NCBI RefSeq assembly: GCF_012843265.1
Contig: NZ_JABAIT010000004.1
Span: 150,980-214,979 of the forward strand
Origin: Bacillus sp. DNRA2
Lineage (GTDB): Bacteria > Bacillota > Bacilli > Bacillales > Cytobacillaceae
Length of the DNA stretch: 64,000 bases
Reading direction: 5' to 3'
The stretch's first letter is position 1. Each line of letters starts with the position of its first letter. This document shows, piece by piece, positions 53,443 through 61,773 of this stretch. Under the pieces are notes generated by a model that did no database searches, was not told the DNA's origin, and was given only the letters and a program-made list of their open reading frames with translations. The translations under genes and the position numbers were made by a program.

Positions 53443-53472
53443 TTCGACAAAATTCGGGTGGTGCCTGGCACT
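53443..53472 (+). repeat. Intergenic repeat copy 3
   Basis: TTCGACAAAATTCGGGTGG then GGTGCCTGGCACT. It is followed at once by another palindrome, CTAAAGTGGCACTTTAG (53471-53487), and the start of the DUF2294 gene. Confidence 0.85.
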
Positions 53473-53499
53473 AAAGTGGCACTTTAGAGGAGTAGGACG

Positions 53500-53862
53500 A
53501 TGAGTAGAACAAAAGGTGCGATTGAGGCTGATATTAGTAAGGCGATTACACATTGGGAGAAGGATTTTCTCGGACGGGGTTCTATATCAGTGAAGACGGA
53601 TATTTTGCGTGATATGATTATTGTGACTTTAAGAGGAATCCTTACACCGGCAGAATATGCTGTTTGCCAAACGAAGGATGGCATTCTGATGATAAAACGG
53701 GTTCGCGCTGAAATGGTAGAATTGGGATTAGACGATTTAAAAAACATTATCCTTCACTTAACTGGTCAAGAATTAAAAAGCTTTTATACTGATCTAAGTA
53801 CTACCACTGGAGAAAGAGTCATGGTATTTAGATTACTCACCGATTATGAGAAAAGCATTTAA
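53500..53862 (+). CDS. DUF2294 domain protein, 120 aa
   Basis: Soluble alpha/beta protein of the DUF2294 family. Features are ADISKAITHWEKDFLGRGSI at the N-terminus, IVTLRGILTPAEYAVCQTKD in the centre and LTGQELKSFYTDLSTTTGER towards the end. The family recurs in Firmicutes, without an established activity. RBS AGAGGAGTAGG. The start lies only 28 bp after repeat copy 3. No partner gene is evident. Confidence 0.85.
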   Translation: MSRTKGAIEADISKAITHWEKDFLGRGSISVKTDILRDMIIVTLRGILTPAEYAVCQTKDGILMIKRVRAEMVELGLDDLKNIILHLTGQELKSFYTDLSTTTGERVMVFRLLTDYEKSI

Positions 53863-53978
53863 AGATCTGTTTGTCGTTATGATTAATTATTTAAAAAATA
53901 TAAGCTTTGGTTGCTAACGTAAACACTTCATCATCGTTGGTCTACTGTTCTAAAATTCAAAACATAGTTACACTTTCT

Positions 53979-54074
53979 ATGACGATTGCTGTATTTGCAT
54001 TCTTAACGATGTTCGTGAAAGAACCTAAGAATTTAGCTGGAAAAAGATTTCTCAGGGAGAAAATAGTTGGATGA
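53979..54074 (+). pseudogene. Possible C-terminal remnant of a transporter gene
   Basis: The 324-bp gap 53863-54187 contains one frame that reads MTIAVFAFLTMFVKEPKNLA and GKRFLREKIVG before a stop at 54074. A hydrophobic helix followed by a basic tail is how many secondary-carrier proteins end. It has no ribosome-binding site and no upstream continuation in frame. I see nothing else in the gap except AT-rich sequence and the AGGAGG site of the next gene. Confidence 0.3.
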
Positions 54075-54187
54075 AGTTTTTCGAATAATGTATACCTTAC
54101 CATATTCTTCACAATAATAGAGAGGACTTTGCTTTATTATGCTGAATAATAGTATTAGTTATATCATTTCAATTTTAGGAGGTTAAT

Positions 54188-54583
54188 ATGGGAAGATTAA
54201 TTCATTTTGAAATTCATGTAGATGATATGGAGCGGGCTAAGAAGTTTTATGGCGAGGTATTTGGTTGGACTTTTCAGGATTGGACTGATTATGCGGGAAT
54301 GCCTTACTTTGGTGCAGTAACAGGAGATGAAGGGCAACCAGGAATTAATGGTGCATTGATGCAACGTCAAGGTCCGCCACCTGAAGCGGGTCAGGCTATG
54401 AATGGATATGCTTGTACGATGGGTATAGGTGACTATGATGCAACGGAAGCGAAAATCCTTGCTAATGGGGGGAAAGTTGCGCACCCCAAACATGCTTTGC
54501 CTGGCATGGCTTGGCAAGGCTACTATCTAGATACCGAAGGAAATATCTTCGGAATCCATCAGCCTGATGAAAATGCTAAATAA
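54188..54583 (+). CDS. VOC (glyoxalase/bleomycin-resistance superfamily) protein
   Basis: Small metalloenzyme-fold protein of 131 aa. The first beta-alpha-beta unit is GRLIHFEIHVDDMERAKKFY, then GEVFGWTF, with the metal-ligand His in the first strand. The second unit ends WQGYYLDTEGNIFGIHQPDE. This matches the VOC group often annotated as YybH/PhnB-like or predicted lactoylglutathione lyase. No reaction can be assigned. RBS AGGAGG, 7 nt before ATG. Confidence 0.88.
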   Translation: MGRLIHFEIHVDDMERAKKFYGEVFGWTFQDWTDYAGMPYFGAVTGDEGQPGINGALMQRQGPPPEAGQAMNGYACTMGIGDYDATEAKILANGGKVAHPKHALPGMAWQGYYLDTEGNIFGIHQPDENAK

Positions 54584-54597
54584 ATTAAATATTCAAA

Positions 54598-54634
54598 GAA
54601 AAGCTGTCCCATCACATCATGAGACAGCTTTTTA
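54598..54634 (+). terminator. Terminator after the VOC gene
   Basis: AAAAGCTGTC / GACAGCTTTTT, with CAT...ATG pairing inside and a T-tail. Confidence 0.85.
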
Positions 54635-54644
54635 ATTGAAATGA

Positions 54645-54676
54645 TTCGACAAATTTCGGGTGGTGACAGGCACCAC
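54645..54676 (+). repeat. Intergenic repeat copy 4 (diverged)
   Basis: TTCGACAAATTTCGGGTGG followed by GTGACAGGCACCACC. The palindrome is altered, and further GGCACCACC-type units follow up to the end of the convergent permease gene. Confidence 0.75.
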
Positions 54677-54703
54677 CTATGGCACCACCTTTGATGCCAC
54701 TCT

Positions 54704-55462
54704 TCAGTTTCTTCCCCAAATGCGGTTGATCCATTGTTCGAACAGGCCGACAGCTTTGTCGAGTAATAATCCTGCTACGCCTATAAAGATAATCCCTGCC
54801 ATGACAAGATCTAGTCTCATTGAATTCCTTGAATCAACGATCAAATAACCAAGTCCGGATTGTGTTCCGACCATCTCACCGGCTACTAGGAATATCCAGG
54901 AAGTCCCTACTGCAATATGGAGGCCATTTGCAATGTAGGGAAAAGCTGCAGGAAAAATAATTTTACGTAAGAGCTGAAAACCCTTAATTTCAAAGTTCTG
55001 AGCAACCTTCAAATAGGTGATATCGACTTTTCTAACAGCAGTAACCGTCGAAAGCAATACGGGAAAAAAGGCTGCAATAAAAATAATCACGATAGCTGGC
55101 ATATTACCAATACCAAACCATAGGACAATAAACGGTGACCAGGCAATCGGTGAAACGGGTCGTAGCACTTGCACAATTGGATCAATAATTCCCCAGATTA
55201 ATGGAAGTCTACCAAAAATCAGCCCTAAAATGATTGCAGCCACAACTGCTGAAATATATCCAGCTAAAAAACGGAGAATACTCACTTGAAAATGTTCTAA
55301 TAGAGTACCATCTTTGATGATTGAAAGTATTCCATCCCATACTTGTAAGGGTGCTGGAAAAAGTGCAGCATCATATTTCCCAATGACAATAGCCGCATGC
55401 CACACGGCTATTAAAATAATGAAGCTAAGGCAGACATTTATGATGTTTTTTAATTTTTGCAT
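54704..55462 (-). CDS. ABC transporter permease, SsuC/TauC family
   Basis: Membrane subunit of 252 aa with six helices. The EAA-type loop reads AQNFEIKGFQLLRKIIFPAA and the conserved C-terminal region is VAGEMVGTQSGLGYLIVDSR. This is the NitT/TauT family of nitrate, sulfonate, bicarbonate or pyrimidine-precursor importers. It is the third gene of a minus-strand unit with its lipoprotein and ATPase. The RBS is weak. The 105 bp to the lipoprotein gene hold no terminator that I can see. Confidence 0.9.
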   Translation of the reverse strand: MQKLKNIINVCLSFIILIAVWHAAIVIGKYDAALFPAPLQVWDGILSIIKDGTLLEHFQVSILRFLAGYISAVVAAIILGLIFGRLPLIWGIIDPIVQVLRPVSPIAWSPFIVLWFGIGNMPAIVIIFIAAFFPVLLSTVTAVRKVDITYLKVAQNFEIKGFQLLRKIIFPAAFPYIANGLHIAVGTSWIFLVAGEMVGTQSGLGYLIVDSRNSMRLDLVMAGIIFIGVAGLLLDKAVGLFEQWINRIWGRN

Positions 55463-55567
55463 CTTATCACATCGCTTTTTTGCGGATTACTGAGAAAATC
55501 ACAATGAGGCTCCGCTTTGGATATTTTTAAATACACATTTTTTATAGAAACAAAATATGAATTACAC

Positions 55568-56548
55568 TTATTTACCATTTGCTTTATCGAATAGAGAATT
55601 GTCTACAAAATCTTTAAATGCTGGTGGATTTTCTTGTAATCCCATCTCGGTAAGATTATTGGTTAACTCTTTGTAGTCTGCCTCATGAATTTTTAAATCA
55701 TCGTAAACAATCCATTGAAAGGATAAGTCTAAGACCTTTTTATCTGCTTTCATGTATTTTCCTGACATTTCAAGAGTTTGTTCATCTTTTTGCTCAGCAG
55801 ACTTTCCAGCTTGAACATAATAGTTCACTAATTCTTGAGCAGCTTTTCTTTCTTTGTCAATGAAATCGCCGCGTAATACTAATGCACAGTCGATAGAATT
55901 TTTCCAAATATCTTGATCCTGATATAGGACTTTCCCATTCTTAAGTGCCACAGAAGCAGCGCCAAAAGGTTCAGCAACAACATATCCTGATATTCTACCT
56001 TCAGCTAAAGCTGCTGGCATTTCGGCAGGGGGTAGCTCAATTACGTTTACGTCAGTGTATTTTAGGTTATTTTGTTTAAGCATTTGATTAAGCAAAATAT
56101 TATGTGTCGAGAATTTATGAGGAATAGCAAAGTTTTTTTTCTTTAAATCTTCTACGCTACTAATATCATTTCCGACAACAATAACATTCCCGTCTCGATG
56201 ACCTAGAGCGACTGCTTTTAAATCAATGCCTTGCTCTTTTGCCTTCATTGCAAGGGTAACTAGCATCGAGGCACCGTCAATATTCCCAGTGTTCAAAGCA
56301 TCAACAAGTTCTGGCCACGATCCGAATTTGACAAGTTCAAGATTGATATTTTTGTATTTTGCTTGTTCCTTTTCAATATATAATGGGACAGCATGTGTAA
56401 TAGGTATATAACCAATTTTTATGGTCTTTTTTTCCTCGTTGACATTGCTTGTGGCCTTATCACTTTTACCTGATCCGCAGGCGGCCAAAGCAAGCAGTAG
56501 TAAGGCAGTTATTAAAAGCAAAACCCCTGATTTCATAATCCTTTTCAT
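55568..56548 (-). CDS. ABC transporter substrate-binding lipoprotein, NitT/TauT (NMT1-like) family
   Basis: Extracellular receptor of 326 aa. Signal with lipobox LLALAACGSG, then an NMT1/SsuA-type domain starting TIKIGYIPITHAVPLYIEKE. It continues with FGSWPELVDALNTGNIDGAS and AEGRISGYVVAEPFGAASVA, typical of SsuA/TauA-like receptors. The ligand is not readable; sulfonates or other organosulfur compounds fit the neighbouring oxidoreductase. RBS AAAAAGGAGAG. Confidence 0.88.
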   Translation of the reverse strand: MKRIMKSGVLLLITALLLLALAACGSGKSDKATSNVNEEKKTIKIGYIPITHAVPLYIEKEQAKYKNINLELVKFGSWPELVDALNTGNIDGASMLVTLAMKAKEQGIDLKAVALGHRDGNVIVVGNDISSVEDLKKKNFAIPHKFSTHNILLNQMLKQNNLKYTDVNVIELPPAEMPAALAEGRISGYVVAEPFGAASVALKNGKVLYQDQDIWKNSIDCALVLRGDFIDKERKAAQELVNYYVQAGKSAEQKDEQTLEMSGKYMKADKKVLDLSFQWIVYDDLKIHEADYKELTNNLTEMGLQENPPAFKDFVDNSLFDKANGK

Positions 56549-56595
56549 AAAAACTCTCCTTTTTCCTTTTGTATTTAAGTGATGACTTTTAAAAA

Positions 56596-57390
56596 TTAAA
56601 TATTATATTCCAATGGTGCAGTTGTATGGTTGAAATGGAATTCGTTAAAAATGATCTGACGATAATGTTGAAAATCAGAGTGACTTCGATCCCTTGGCTT
56701 TGCAAGAGAGATGTTTAACTCATTATGTATCTGTCCAGGATTTGGATGCATAATAATAATTCGATCTGACAAATATATAGCTTCGTCAATATCATGGGTG
56801 ACTAACACAATTGTCGCTTTTTCTTGGCTCTGGATTCGAAGCAGTTCATCCTGTAAATAATATCGATTGAATGTATCAAGTGCCGCAAACGGTTCGTCCA
56901 TTAAGATTAATTCGGGCTGCATGGCAAGTGCTCTGGCAATCCCGACCCTTTGTTGCATTCCCCCGGAAAGTTCAACAGGAAAAAGGGCTTCTTTTCCAGA
57001 TAATCCAACTAAGTTCACGTAGTGTAACGCCTTTTCTTTGCGTTCTGAAGAAGTTAGGGTTAAACCCTCCAAACCTAATTCAACATTTTTAAGTACTGAC
57101 CGCCAAGGCAGTAAGCCATAATTTTGAAACAGCATAATGCATTTCCGATTAGGATGATTAACTAACTTACCATCAAGTAAAACTTGACCACTATCAGCCT
57201 TTTCAAAACCAGCAAGAATGTTTAATAGAGTACTTTTACCACAGCCACTTTCACCTAATATTGAAATGATTTCCCCCTGATGAATATTAAAAGAGATATC
57301 GTTTAGCACAGGGATGGATTGTTTCTTATTTGTAAAACTTTTATAAACTTTATCAATAATAATCTTCGTTTGAGGATATTGGATATTCAT
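56596..57390 (-). CDS. ABC transporter ATPase, SsuB/TauB family
   Basis: Nucleotide-binding subunit of 264 aa. Walker A GESGCGKST, Q-loop LFQNYGLLPW, signature LSGGMQQRVGIARAL, Walker B LILMDEPFAALD and switch VTHDIDEA are complete. ATG 57390 is chosen because GAGAGGTGA stands directly upstream; the earlier frame start has none. It is the first gene of the ATPase-lipoprotein-permease unit. The order is conserved in SsuBAC-type clusters. Confidence 0.91.
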   Translation of the reverse strand: MNIQYPQTKIIIDKVYKSFTNKKQSIPVLNDISFNIHQGEIISILGESGCGKSTLLNILAGFEKADSGQVLLDGKLVNHPNRKCIMLFQNYGLLPWRSVLKNVELGLEGLTLTSSERKEKALHYVNLVGLSGKEALFPVELSGGMQQRVGIARALAMQPELILMDEPFAALDTFNRYYLQDELLRIQSQEKATIVLVTHDIDEAIYLSDRIIIMHPNPGQIHNELNISLAKPRDRSHSDFQHYRQIIFNEFHFNHTTAPLEYNI

Positions 57391-57599
57391 AATTTCACCT
57401 CTCTTGCAATGATTGGAAAATGTAAAAGATATCAAACTTGTGATTACAAATTAAATAATTCTTATGAGAATACTATGTTTTATTTGTAAGTCATTTTATT
57501 ATACTTTGTTATTTTTTTCAATCTTAAATGTTAAAAAATTTTAATTATTTATTAAATTTAAAAAATGCTACCTGTTTATGGACGAAAAAAAGGCGGAAA

Positions 57600-58052
57600 C
57601 TAATTGTCCCCGACCTTTTTCAACTCATGTTCAATTGGAATGACACTAATATTTTCAACTAGTTCCCCGGTTTTTTTATTGTAATAAGTAATTCCAACTT
57701 CCTCACCAGTGGTTGAATCAACTAGTTTTTTATAACAATTTTCCAAATGGCTGCTGCCCCAAATAACGAGAGAATTAAAGACATCCTCCAATTCTGCACC
57801 ACTCTTTGTTAGCGTATAACGGTAGCGGGGTGGGTGATCGGAATATAGTTCTGATTTTACCAAACCTTCATCCTCTAAATATTTCAGGCGTTCTGATAGC
57901 AGGTTTGAAGAAATACCATTTAGTCCTTTCTTCATTTCATTGAATTGTGTATGCCCGATGAATATTTCATGAATCACCAATAAAGTCCATCGGTCACCAA
58001 TAATATTGAGCGATTGTGCAATATTGCAAGGCAAATTGTATCTAGGCTTCAT
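57600..58052 (-). CDS. HxlR-family transcriptional regulator
   Basis: Winged-helix regulator of 150 aa. The family core is CNIAQSLNIIGDRWTLLVIH, then FNEMKKGLNGISSNLLSERL, and the wing YSDHPPRYRYTLTKSGAELE. The single Cys near the N-terminus (C9), before the first helix, is in the position used for redox or electrophile sensing by YodB/HypR-type members, so thiol sensing is possible. RBS GGAGGAATT. Divergent from the DUF4242 gene, which it probably controls. Confidence 0.9.
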   Translation of the reverse strand: MKPRYNLPCNIAQSLNIIGDRWTLLVIHEIFIGHTQFNEMKKGLNGISSNLLSERLKYLEDEGLVKSELYSDHPPRYRYTLTKSGAELEDVFNSLVIWGSSHLENCYKKLVDSTTGEEVGITYYNKKTGELVENISVIPIEHELKKVGDN

Positions 58053-58101
58053 GCTTTAATTCCTCCATTGTTTTTTATTATTTTACCATATAAAAAATAA
58101 T

Positions 58102-58131
58102 TTAACTAACTAGGTTGATTTTTTTAACTAA
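58102..58131. promoter_or_regulatory. Candidate HxlR operator in the divergent promoter region
   Basis: TTAACTAA occurs twice, at 58102-58109 and 58124-58131, 22 bp apart (two helical turns). A partial palindrome CTAACTAGGTT lies between them. Confidence 0.45.
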
Positions 58132-58183
58132 GTAAAATAAAATAACCTTAAAGTTGAAAGTTAAACGAAATGAGGGACTAATA

Positions 58184-58720
58184 ATGGGATTATATTTAAT
58201 TGAATCGTCATTAAAAGAAATCGTATCAAGCAAAGAAGAAGTAAATCAGAAAGTGACCGAACTACAAGCTCAGCTGAAAGAAATACAATCAGCGCTAATT
58301 GAACTTCAAGTATCAAAGGATTTCTCACGTGCGTTCTTCATCGTTGAAGGCGAAGACCAAGGTATTGTAACTAACACCTTAACTGCTTCTGGAATTCCGA
58401 TTGAATTGGTAAAAGAAGTACGTCTTGTTGGTAAAGAATTGACAGATGTGAAGCGAAATAATGATGTAGTGAATTATTTAGTTGAATGGAATATTCCAGC
58501 AAATATTACAATGGACCAATATTTAGCAAGAAAGAAAAAGAACTCAGTTCATTATCAAGAGGTTCCGGAAGTAACATTTTCAAGAACTTATGTGTGCGAA
58601 GATATGACGAAGTGCTTGTGCTTCTATGATGCACCAGACGAAGCAGCTATCAAACGGGCTCGTGAAGCAGTGCAAACACCAATTGATGCCATAACAGAAA
58701 TTCTTCCAACAGAAAAATAA
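58184..58720 (+). CDS. DUF4242 (SCO4226-like nickel-binding) protein, duplicated
   Basis: Cytoplasmic protein of 178 aa built from two ferredoxin-like halves. The second half (about 95-178) is a standard DUF4242 unit: NYLVEWNIPANITMDQYLAR, then SRTYVCEDMTKCLCFYDAPD and a tail PIDAITEIL. The first half (MGLYLIESSLKEI...DFSRAFFIVEGEDQGIV...PIELVKEVRLVG) has the same order of elements but has lost the central motif. ATG 58184 follows TGAGGGA. Divergent from the HxlR regulator. A SCO4226-type protein binds nickel; metal binding here is untested. Confidence 0.8.
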   Translation: MGLYLIESSLKEIVSSKEEVNQKVTELQAQLKEIQSALIELQVSKDFSRAFFIVEGEDQGIVTNTLTASGIPIELVKEVRLVGKELTDVKRNNDVVNYLVEWNIPANITMDQYLARKKKNSVHYQEVPEVTFSRTYVCEDMTKCLCFYDAPDEAAIKRAREAVQTPIDAITEILPTEK

Positions 58721-58927
58721 TAGATACAAAACAAAGCAATAAATCAGAATGTGGTTTATTGCTATTTTTTTACATAAAAGATTCATAGTTGTTTTTTTAA
58801 AAATAAAAAATATTCTGTTGTATTTTTTGTAATTATGGAATAAAATACCTAAAAAACCAAGTAATTTTATCGGAAAATACAAATTTATCGTGTTAACCAA
58901 TATAAACTGAATTTTGGGGTGGTACTT

Positions 58928-59983
58928 ATGAATATTAATACCGAAGAAAAAAAGTTGATACTTGAAAAATTAATTGAAGAGGACTTAAAGCCTTATATAA
59001 AGAAAATTGATGCTGGAGAGTATTATGCCGAGAGCTTTATCAGAAAAGTTCTTGAATCTGGATTACTATCTTCTGCTAATAAATCTCAACAGGAGACCTT
59101 AGTTACCGAGTTTAGTGTGGTTGAAGAGACAGCTAAAACATGTATGACTACTGCATTTTGCATTTGGTGCCACCTCGCTGCTTTAACTTATGTACGGGAA
59201 ACGAAGAACGAAACTCTGAAACAACAGCTTCTGCCAAAGTTGGAAAAGGGAGAAATCATTGGCGGTACTGCATTATCCAATCCAATGAAATATTATGCAG
59301 GTCTTGAAAAACTATATTTGAGTGCCGAACTGACGGAAGGGGGATATTTGATTTCAGGTGTCTTTCCTGCTGTTTCTAATCTTGGCGAAAATCATTTATT
59401 CGGAATTATTGCTGGCGTGAGTGAGTCCAAGCAAATTATGGGTATTGTCTCTTGTAATGCCGAAGGTTTAACATTAAAAGAAAAAGCTGATTACCTTGGT
59501 GCTAATGGGAGTGCAACATATTCATGCACGTTTGATAAGGTGTTTGTATCTGATGAATGGATTCTGTCTGAAAACGCAGCAAGCTTTGCAGAACAGATTC
59601 GTCCTGCATTTATTGCCTATCAAATACCGCTTGGCTTGGGCGTCGTGCAAGCTTCAATTGCATTAATTGAAAAAATAAGTCAGAGACAAAATGGCTGCAA
59701 TCGTTATCTAAAGACACAAGCATGCGACCTACGAACACCAGCACAGGAATTACGAAAGCAATTCATTAACATATTCAATTCTGAATCAATCAATTGGAAG
59801 GAAATAGCTGAAGTTCGACTTAAAACAGCATACTTAACTCTTGAAGCAGTCCAAGCGAACATGCTTCATCATGGGAGTGCAGGTTATTTGAAAGATTGTG
59901 AACCATCACGTAAGCTTCGTGAAGCATACTTCTATGCAAATTTAACACCAACAATAAAGCATCTAGAAAAAATACTACAATAA
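58928..59983 (+). CDS. Acyl-CoA dehydrogenase-family flavoprotein (SfnB/DszC-like)
   Basis: Oxidoreductase-like protein of 351 aa with the acyl-CoA dehydrogenase fold. The N-terminal helices include SVVEETAKTCMTTAFCIWCH. The beta domain reads GEIIGGTALSNPMKYYAGLE and LGANGSATYSCTFDKVFVSD. The C-terminal helices include MLHHGSAGYLKDCEPSRKLR. The usual catalytic Glu cannot be identified with confidence. The pattern is nearer to flavin-dependent monooxygenase relatives (DszC, SfnB) than to fatty-acid enzymes. It follows the DUF4242 gene by 207 bp of AT-rich sequence without a terminator. Confidence 0.75.
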   Translation: MNINTEEKKLILEKLIEEDLKPYIKKIDAGEYYAESFIRKVLESGLLSSANKSQQETLVTEFSVVEETAKTCMTTAFCIWCHLAALTYVRETKNETLKQQLLPKLEKGEIIGGTALSNPMKYYAGLEKLYLSAELTEGGYLISGVFPAVSNLGENHLFGIIAGVSESKQIMGIVSCNAEGLTLKEKADYLGANGSATYSCTFDKVFVSDEWILSENAASFAEQIRPAFIAYQIPLGLGVVQASIALIEKISQRQNGCNRYLKTQACDLRTPAQELRKQFINIFNSESINWKEIAEVRLKTAYLTLEAVQANMLHHGSAGYLKDCEPSRKLREAYFYANLTPTIKHLEKILQ

Positions 59984-60041
59984 AGACTCAATCGGCTCAG
60001 AAACACCTCATTTCCTAAAAATGAGAAATTGGTATATTGAA

Positions 60042-60078
60042 AAAAGCTCAAACCTTGTTCCTATAGGTTTGAGCTTTT
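60042..60078. terminator. Bidirectional terminator between the flavoprotein and efflux genes
   Basis: AAAGCTCAAACC / GGTTTGAGCTTT stem with TTGTTCCTATA loop and T/A-rich flanks on both sides. Confidence 0.88.
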
Positions 60079-60098
60079 GGTCATTATGCTTATTAATT

Positions 60099-61583
60099 CT
60101 ATTGTTCTTCTGCGTGATTAAGATTTCCTCGTTCTGCTGGTGCCTGCCTTTGTTTTGAGTCAGCCTTCTTACCAGCCATAAAAAACGTCACCACTAAGGC
60201 GAGAATCGCCATGATCGTTGAAAAGAAGAAAGCGTCATTCATCCCAAGAATGGAGGCATCCAAAAGCAATTGTGCTTTGGAAGATATCGCTCCTTCATGC
60301 ATGAGAGTCGTTGCATGTTCTGTTGAACTATTTGTAAAAATCGTAATGACTAGGGCTGTTCCGATTGCACCTGCTAATTGACGCACCGTATTGTTTACAG
60401 CTGAGCCATGAGCGTTCATTTGTTTTGGCAGTGCATTAAGTCCGGCAGCACTAAGCGGCATCGTCATACAGCTTAAGCCGATTCGCAGTATAATCGTCCG
60501 GACCATCAAATATGTGAAACTAGTTGTTTCAGTTAAGTGCGTTACTCCCCACATTGACGGAATAATCAAGATTAGGCCAATTAGTGCTAAAGGTTTAGCA
60601 CCTACTTTATCAAAAAGACGCCCTGACAATGGTGACATAAGTGCATTGATTAATGCCCCCGGCAGTAACAGTAAGCCTGTTTCGAGGACAGAGTAGCCCC
60701 GAGCTGTTTGTAAATAAATTGGTAGCAGAATCATATCCCCGTACATCACCATCATCACGAATGTACTAACAATGGTGGTAATGGTAAAAACCTTGTTTTT
60801 AAAGACGCGGATGTCCAATAACGGATCAGTTGACGTAAGTTGGCGCCAACAGAAAAGGACTAGGAAAATGGCTCCACCGATTAAATAACTTAGAACAACA
60901 GTACTTCCCCAGCCCTTACTCCCTGCGCTGCTAAATCCATATAAGATTCCACCAAAGCCAATCGTAGAAAGGATTATACTAGTGATATCAAGCTTTGCTT
61001 TTGATGTCTCAGATACATTTACCAAGAATTTTAATGATAACAAAATAACGATAAAAATGAGTGGTGACATGCCGATGAATAACCACCGCCAAGAGAGGCT
61101 TTCAATGACGAACCCTGCCAGCGTTGGACCAATTGCTGGTGCAAATATCATAACAAGACCGATCGTTCCCATTGCAGTGCCACGGCCCTCTTCCGGAAAA
61201 ATTACGAGCACGACCGTCATCAATAAAGGCATGATAATTCCAGCGCCAGCTGCTTGAATCATCCGCCCAATCAATAAAACGGTGAAGGTAGGCGCAACTG
61301 CATTTAAAAGCGTACCAATTAACAGCAAAACCATGGAGCTGAGGAAAAGCTGCCTCGTCGTAAAACGTTTCATTAAATAGGCTGTTGCAGGAACTAAAAT
61401 ACCATTTACGAGCATAAAGCCGGTTGACAGCCATTGGATTGTCGAGGGTGACACATCAAATAGCTTCATTAGGTCCGGCAATGCAACATTCAATAATGTC
61501 TGGTTTAGGACAGAAAGAAATGAGCCTAACAGCAGTACGGTGAGAAGCAGTTTTTTATTTATGGTTTGTTTTGATAGATTCAT
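60099..61583 (-). CDS. DHA2-family (EmrB/LmrB-type) multidrug efflux MFS transporter
   Basis: Fourteen-span proton antiporter of 494 aa. Motif features are LNQTLLNVALPDLMKLFDVS in helix 1, the loop TAYLMKRFTTRQLFL, IGRMIQAAGAGIIMPLLM (motif B) and APAIGPTLAGFV (motif C). Closest by pattern to LmrB/YhcA-like pumps of Bacillus. It is divergent from a TetR gene, its likely repressor. The RBS (AAGGAAGG) is far from ATG 61583, so the start may be off by a few codons. Confidence 0.9.
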   Translation of the reverse strand: MNLSKQTINKKLLLTVLLLGSFLSVLNQTLLNVALPDLMKLFDVSPSTIQWLSTGFMLVNGILVPATAYLMKRFTTRQLFLSSMVLLLIGTLLNAVAPTFTVLLIGRMIQAAGAGIIMPLLMTVVLVIFPEEGRGTAMGTIGLVMIFAPAIGPTLAGFVIESLSWRWLFIGMSPLIFIVILLSLKFLVNVSETSKAKLDITSIILSTIGFGGILYGFSSAGSKGWGSTVVLSYLIGGAIFLVLFCWRQLTSTDPLLDIRVFKNKVFTITTIVSTFVMMVMYGDMILLPIYLQTARGYSVLETGLLLLPGALINALMSPLSGRLFDKVGAKPLALIGLILIIPSMWGVTHLTETTSFTYLMVRTIILRIGLSCMTMPLSAAGLNALPKQMNAHGSAVNNTVRQLAGAIGTALVITIFTNSSTEHATTLMHEGAISSKAQLLLDASILGMNDAFFFSTIMAILALVVTFFMAGKKADSKQRQAPAERGNLNHAEEQ

Positions 61584-61641
61584 AATCTAAAAACACATTC
61601 CTTCCTTTTTTCAGTTAATTGACACTTAGTCGTTTAATTGA

Positions 61642-61669
61642 TAACGTGTTATTAAATACTATCACGTTA
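61642..61669. promoter_or_regulatory. Candidate TetR operator between the divergent efflux genes
   Basis: TAACGTG (61642-61648) and CACGTTA (61663-61669) form a perfect 7-bp inverted repeat with a 14-bp AT-rich spacer, in the 190-bp divergent promoter region. Confidence 0.6.
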
Positions 61670-61773
61670 GCTTTGTTCATAGCCATTTACAATTTAATGG
61701 CATATGTTAACTAATCGACATTTTTGGGTAGTTTGTTGAAAAAATAATAAAAAATAGACGAAGGAATGAGAAA

